Shown here: positions 61,964 to 64,000 of the stretch, in pieces | How positions within the stretch are numbered: the stretch's first letter is position 1 | Layout of the letters: each line of letters begins with the position of its first letter | Assembly (NCBI RefSeq): GCF_013141865.1 | Contig: NZ_RCST01000001.1 | Location: forward strand, 124,001-188,000 | Source of the DNA: Methylomonas sp. ZR1 | GTDB lineage: Bacteria; Pseudomonadota; Gammaproteobacteria; Methylococcales; Methylomonadaceae | Length of the DNA: 64,000 bases | Direction of reading: 5' to 3' | The notes under the pieces: generated by a model | Databases searched by the model: none | What the model was told of the DNA's origin: nothing | Seen by the model: only the letters and a program-made list of their open reading frames with translations | Made by a program: the position numbers and the translations under genes

Positions 61964-64000
61964 CCATTCCCCAGCCCTCCAGTTCCGACTGCCGTTTGAC
62001 CCTGGGGACATCCAGATCGGTCATCCGGCCTTGGCTGCGGGTTAAGGTATCCTGCCTGCCGCTGGAGGCTGCGCCGTATTTCTGCGGATTCAGGCGGCTG
62101 CCGGTACCGGTGAGTTGATCCAGATTGAGCATGGACGCGGCATTGGCGGCGCTAGGCAGATGCCCGGTTTGCGCCAGAATCGCCAACCATTCGTCCAGAT
62201 TGACCTGAGTCCAATCGACCCTGTCCAGATCCGCAACTCTGATACCGGTGCAACTCGGACTTTCCGGCGTACCAAAGTCCATGCTCAGCTGCGGTTTGAT
62301 TTGTTCGTTGAGGATGCGCGCGAGCGGCGAGTTGTAGCAGCAGTAACTTTCCTTACGGACCATGCAAACGCCCAATACCTTGCTTTCGCAATAGCTACCC
62401 AGATCCTTACAGACCTTCAGTTGTTTCTTCGCGGCCAGTTCGTACTCCGGTTCCTCGCAGGAATAGACCATTTGGATAATCATGATGATGATCATCACGG
62501 CCGTATAAGCGGCCATCAAGGTACTCAGTAATTGTCCGGCCACTGCCGCGCCGCCGCCTAATTGCACACCACCCGATTGCGCGGCCGGGGTTAGATTGCC
62601 CGCCGAGTCAAAGGCAGCCTGGCCGCCAGCGCTGAACAAGGCATTGCCGGCCGCTTCGCCAAAGGTCTGGCCGATCCATTCCGCCACCGACTTCATCAAT
62701 TCGCCTTTCAGCGAGTCGAGTAACCCTTGCGAGGCAATATCGCTGGTACTGAGCATGTCGGTGCCGACCAGGTCATTTACCGTCGAGGCAAAATCCGCCT
62801 GAAAACTGTTCCAGGCATCGCCGGCTAAGGTGAACGGGGTGCGCATGGTTTCCCAGGCGCCCCGAATCGCCGAGGTACTGTCCATAGCCATCACCGCGCT
62901 GTCCATCTGACTGGTGGCGATCAGTAAATCAATGTAACGTCCCAGCCCCATGGCACCCGAGGGCGTTTCGCAGCAATCGACCAGACTGAGCGCGCCACCG
63001 ACCATTTTGCAACTGGCCGGTTTACCCTGAAATACCTGGCAGGTAGTCGGATCCTTTTGCTGCAAATCGGCGTTGGCGTAATCGCAATGTAGATCCATCG
63101 CCATTTGCTGGGCGCTATTGAGTAAGGCTACCGCCTTGCTGAAATCCTGGCTCTGAGTGCGATTCACGGTCATGCACTGTTCGCCCATGCAACGTATCGG
63201 TCCGGCGCATTGTTGTTGGGTATTGCTTTGAATACCGGGAATAGCCACTGTTTGCCCGCAGTCGTAGGTATCGACACTGTCCCAGCAGGTGCCGGAGGCT
63301 AACACACTGGTACATTGGCTTTTGATAAATGAACAGCCTTGGGTTTCCAACGACACGCAGGTTTTGTTGGGTATGCCGTTCGCCGGCGGTTCTAAACAGT
63401 GGGTACCGGCGGTATCGGTCCAGCATTGGCCGTACTGATTCAGATCGCAGTTTCCTGAGGCTTGAATATTCATGCAAGTATTGCGAATCCCGGTCGAACT
63501 GACCACCGGGGCCTGTGCCAAGTCGGAACCGCAGACCATGACTTGCGAAGTGGGATCGACGTAACAACCCGACGCATTGGCCGGATCGTTCGTGCAACTC
63601 AATTGGCTGCCAGCCTGGCAAATACCATCGGTAATCGCATTGGCTAGATTCTGGCAATTCGGTCCGCTCCAACTCCATTCGTCCTGGGTGATCAGTTTTG
63701 ACAGGTCATAGCGCAGCCGAATCCGCGAATAACCTTCGCCGCGTCCAGATACGCGGGTTTCTTCTTTGAACACCTTGATACCACTGCTATTGAAGGCATA
63801 CAGCACATTGGTGTTGGGATATTCGTTCCAACTGGTGTAAAGCTCGCAATCCCCGAACCAGCCACTGGCCCCGGTATAGATCAACTGATTATCGTAATAG
63901 ACCCGAGTGTGGTCATCGTATTTAACGTACTCAAGCGTGGCGCTGGTGATGGCTTCCGGATGCAAAACCTCGTATTTGACCTGCCAGGTAAACAAGCCGC
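61953..64000 (-). CDS. traN: TraN-like mating-pair stabilisation protein, 5' partial
   Basis: About 680 residues of the C-terminal part of a large protein whose start lies beyond the right edge; the frame is open to the end. It is very rich in cysteine (GYCQ-, CMNIQASGNCDLNQYGQCW-, CLEPPANGIPNKTCVSLE-type repeats), as in TraN of F-like and SXT-like transfer systems, an outer-membrane adhesin held by disulfides. A hydrophobic segment (MAAYTAVMIIIMIIQMVYSC) is present near residue 505. It marks the element's conjugation genes beginning to the right. Confidence 0.8.
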   Translation of the reverse strand, partial: GLFTWQVKYEVLHPEAITSATLEYVKYDDHTRVYYDNQLIYTGASGWFGDCELYTSWNEYPNTNVLYAFNSSGIKVFKEETRVSGRGEGYSRIRLRYDLSKLITQDEWSWSGPNCQNLANAITDGICQAGSQLSCTNDPANASGCYVDPTSQVMVCGSDLAQAPVVSSTGIRNTCMNIQASGNCDLNQYGQCWTDTAGTHCLEPPANGIPNKTCVSLETQGCSFIKSQCTSVLASGTCWDSVDTYDCGQTVAIPGIQSNTQQQCAGPIRCMGEQCMTVNRTQSQDFSKAVALLNSAQQMAMDLHCDYANADLQQKDPTTCQVFQGKPASCKMVGGALSLVDCCETPSGAMGLGRYIDLLIATSQMDSAVMAMDSTSAIRGAWETMRTPFTLAGDAWNSFQADFASTVNDLVGTDMLSTSDIASQGLLDSLKGELMKSVAEWIGQTFGEAAGNALFSAGGQAAFDSAGNLTPAAQSGGVQLGGGAAVAGQLLSTLMAAYTAVMIIIMIIQMVYSCEEPEYELAAKKQLKVCKDLGSYCESKVLGVCMVRKESYCCYNSPLARILNEQIKPQLSMDFGTPESPSCTGIRVADLDRVDWTQVNLDEWLAILAQTGHLPSAANAASMLNLDQLTGTGSRLNPQKYGAASSGRQDTLTRSQGRMTDLDVPRVKRQSELEGWGMGPQ

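Overview
The window joins a stretch of gammaproteobacterial chromosome (about 1-9230) to the first ~55 kb of an integrative and conjugative element (ICE) inserted at the 3' end of a tRNA-Lys gene (about 9214 to the right edge). The chromosomal part has a CoiA-like gene, radA, a SEC-C/TPR/sulfotransferase gene, two secreted proteins with the C-terminal VPVPGAVWLFGSAMAGL sorting tail of the PEP-CTERM kind, and a RegB/RegA-type redox two-component pair. That tail and the RegBA pair suggest a Methylomonas/Methylobacter-like type I methanotroph; this is inference, not proof. A probable cyclic-di-GMP (GEMM-I) riboswitch precedes the longer PEP-CTERM gene.

The element reads leftward from about 29 kb to the integrase and follows the layout of SXT/R391- and IncC-type elements: ssb, a Bet/RecT annealing protein, a YqaJ-type exonuclease, a MoxR-type AAA ATPase (CobS-like), WGR, DUF3150 and CobT-like VWA genes, a DUF4942 methyltransferase, a GHKL ATPase, radC, then FlhDC-type activators (SetDC/AcaDC-like), a probable excisionase and a tyrosine integrase. 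There are two FlhD/FlhC pairs in tandem, and one FlhD is fused to a STAS-like (DUF4325) domain. A short rightward operon (AcaB-like DUF1845 protein plus a 66-aa protein) diverges from ssb across a perfect 32-bp palindrome.

The most unusual signal is non-coding. Almost every gene of the leftward block that does not overlap its upstream neighbour is preceded by a 60-120 nt structured leader (13 copies). Most have a CCC-type hairpin followed by a segment that can pair either with that hairpin or with the Shine-Dalgarno region. Sequences differ from copy to copy but the pairing logic is kept. Three leaders carry a second upstream RNA-like domain with UUNG-type tetraloop hairpins and compensatory changes.

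From 30 kb to 61.7 kb lies defence-like cargo: a NYN/OST-HTH protein, an HNH-HIT pair, a serine recombinase, WGR, a type I restriction-modification locus with an inserted DUF1016 nuclease gene and a Fic-wHTH gene, a WYL regulator, a five-gene multi-ubiquitin operon (multi-Ubl, E2, JAB-E1 fusion, receiver-like/APH-kinase-like protein, DUF6527) with four ATGA overlaps, a YkgJ-type protein, complete recC-recB-recD, a SIR2-HerA pair and a KTSC protein. A leftward traN-like mating-pair gene is cut by the right edge, so the remaining transfer genes and attR must lie beyond it.
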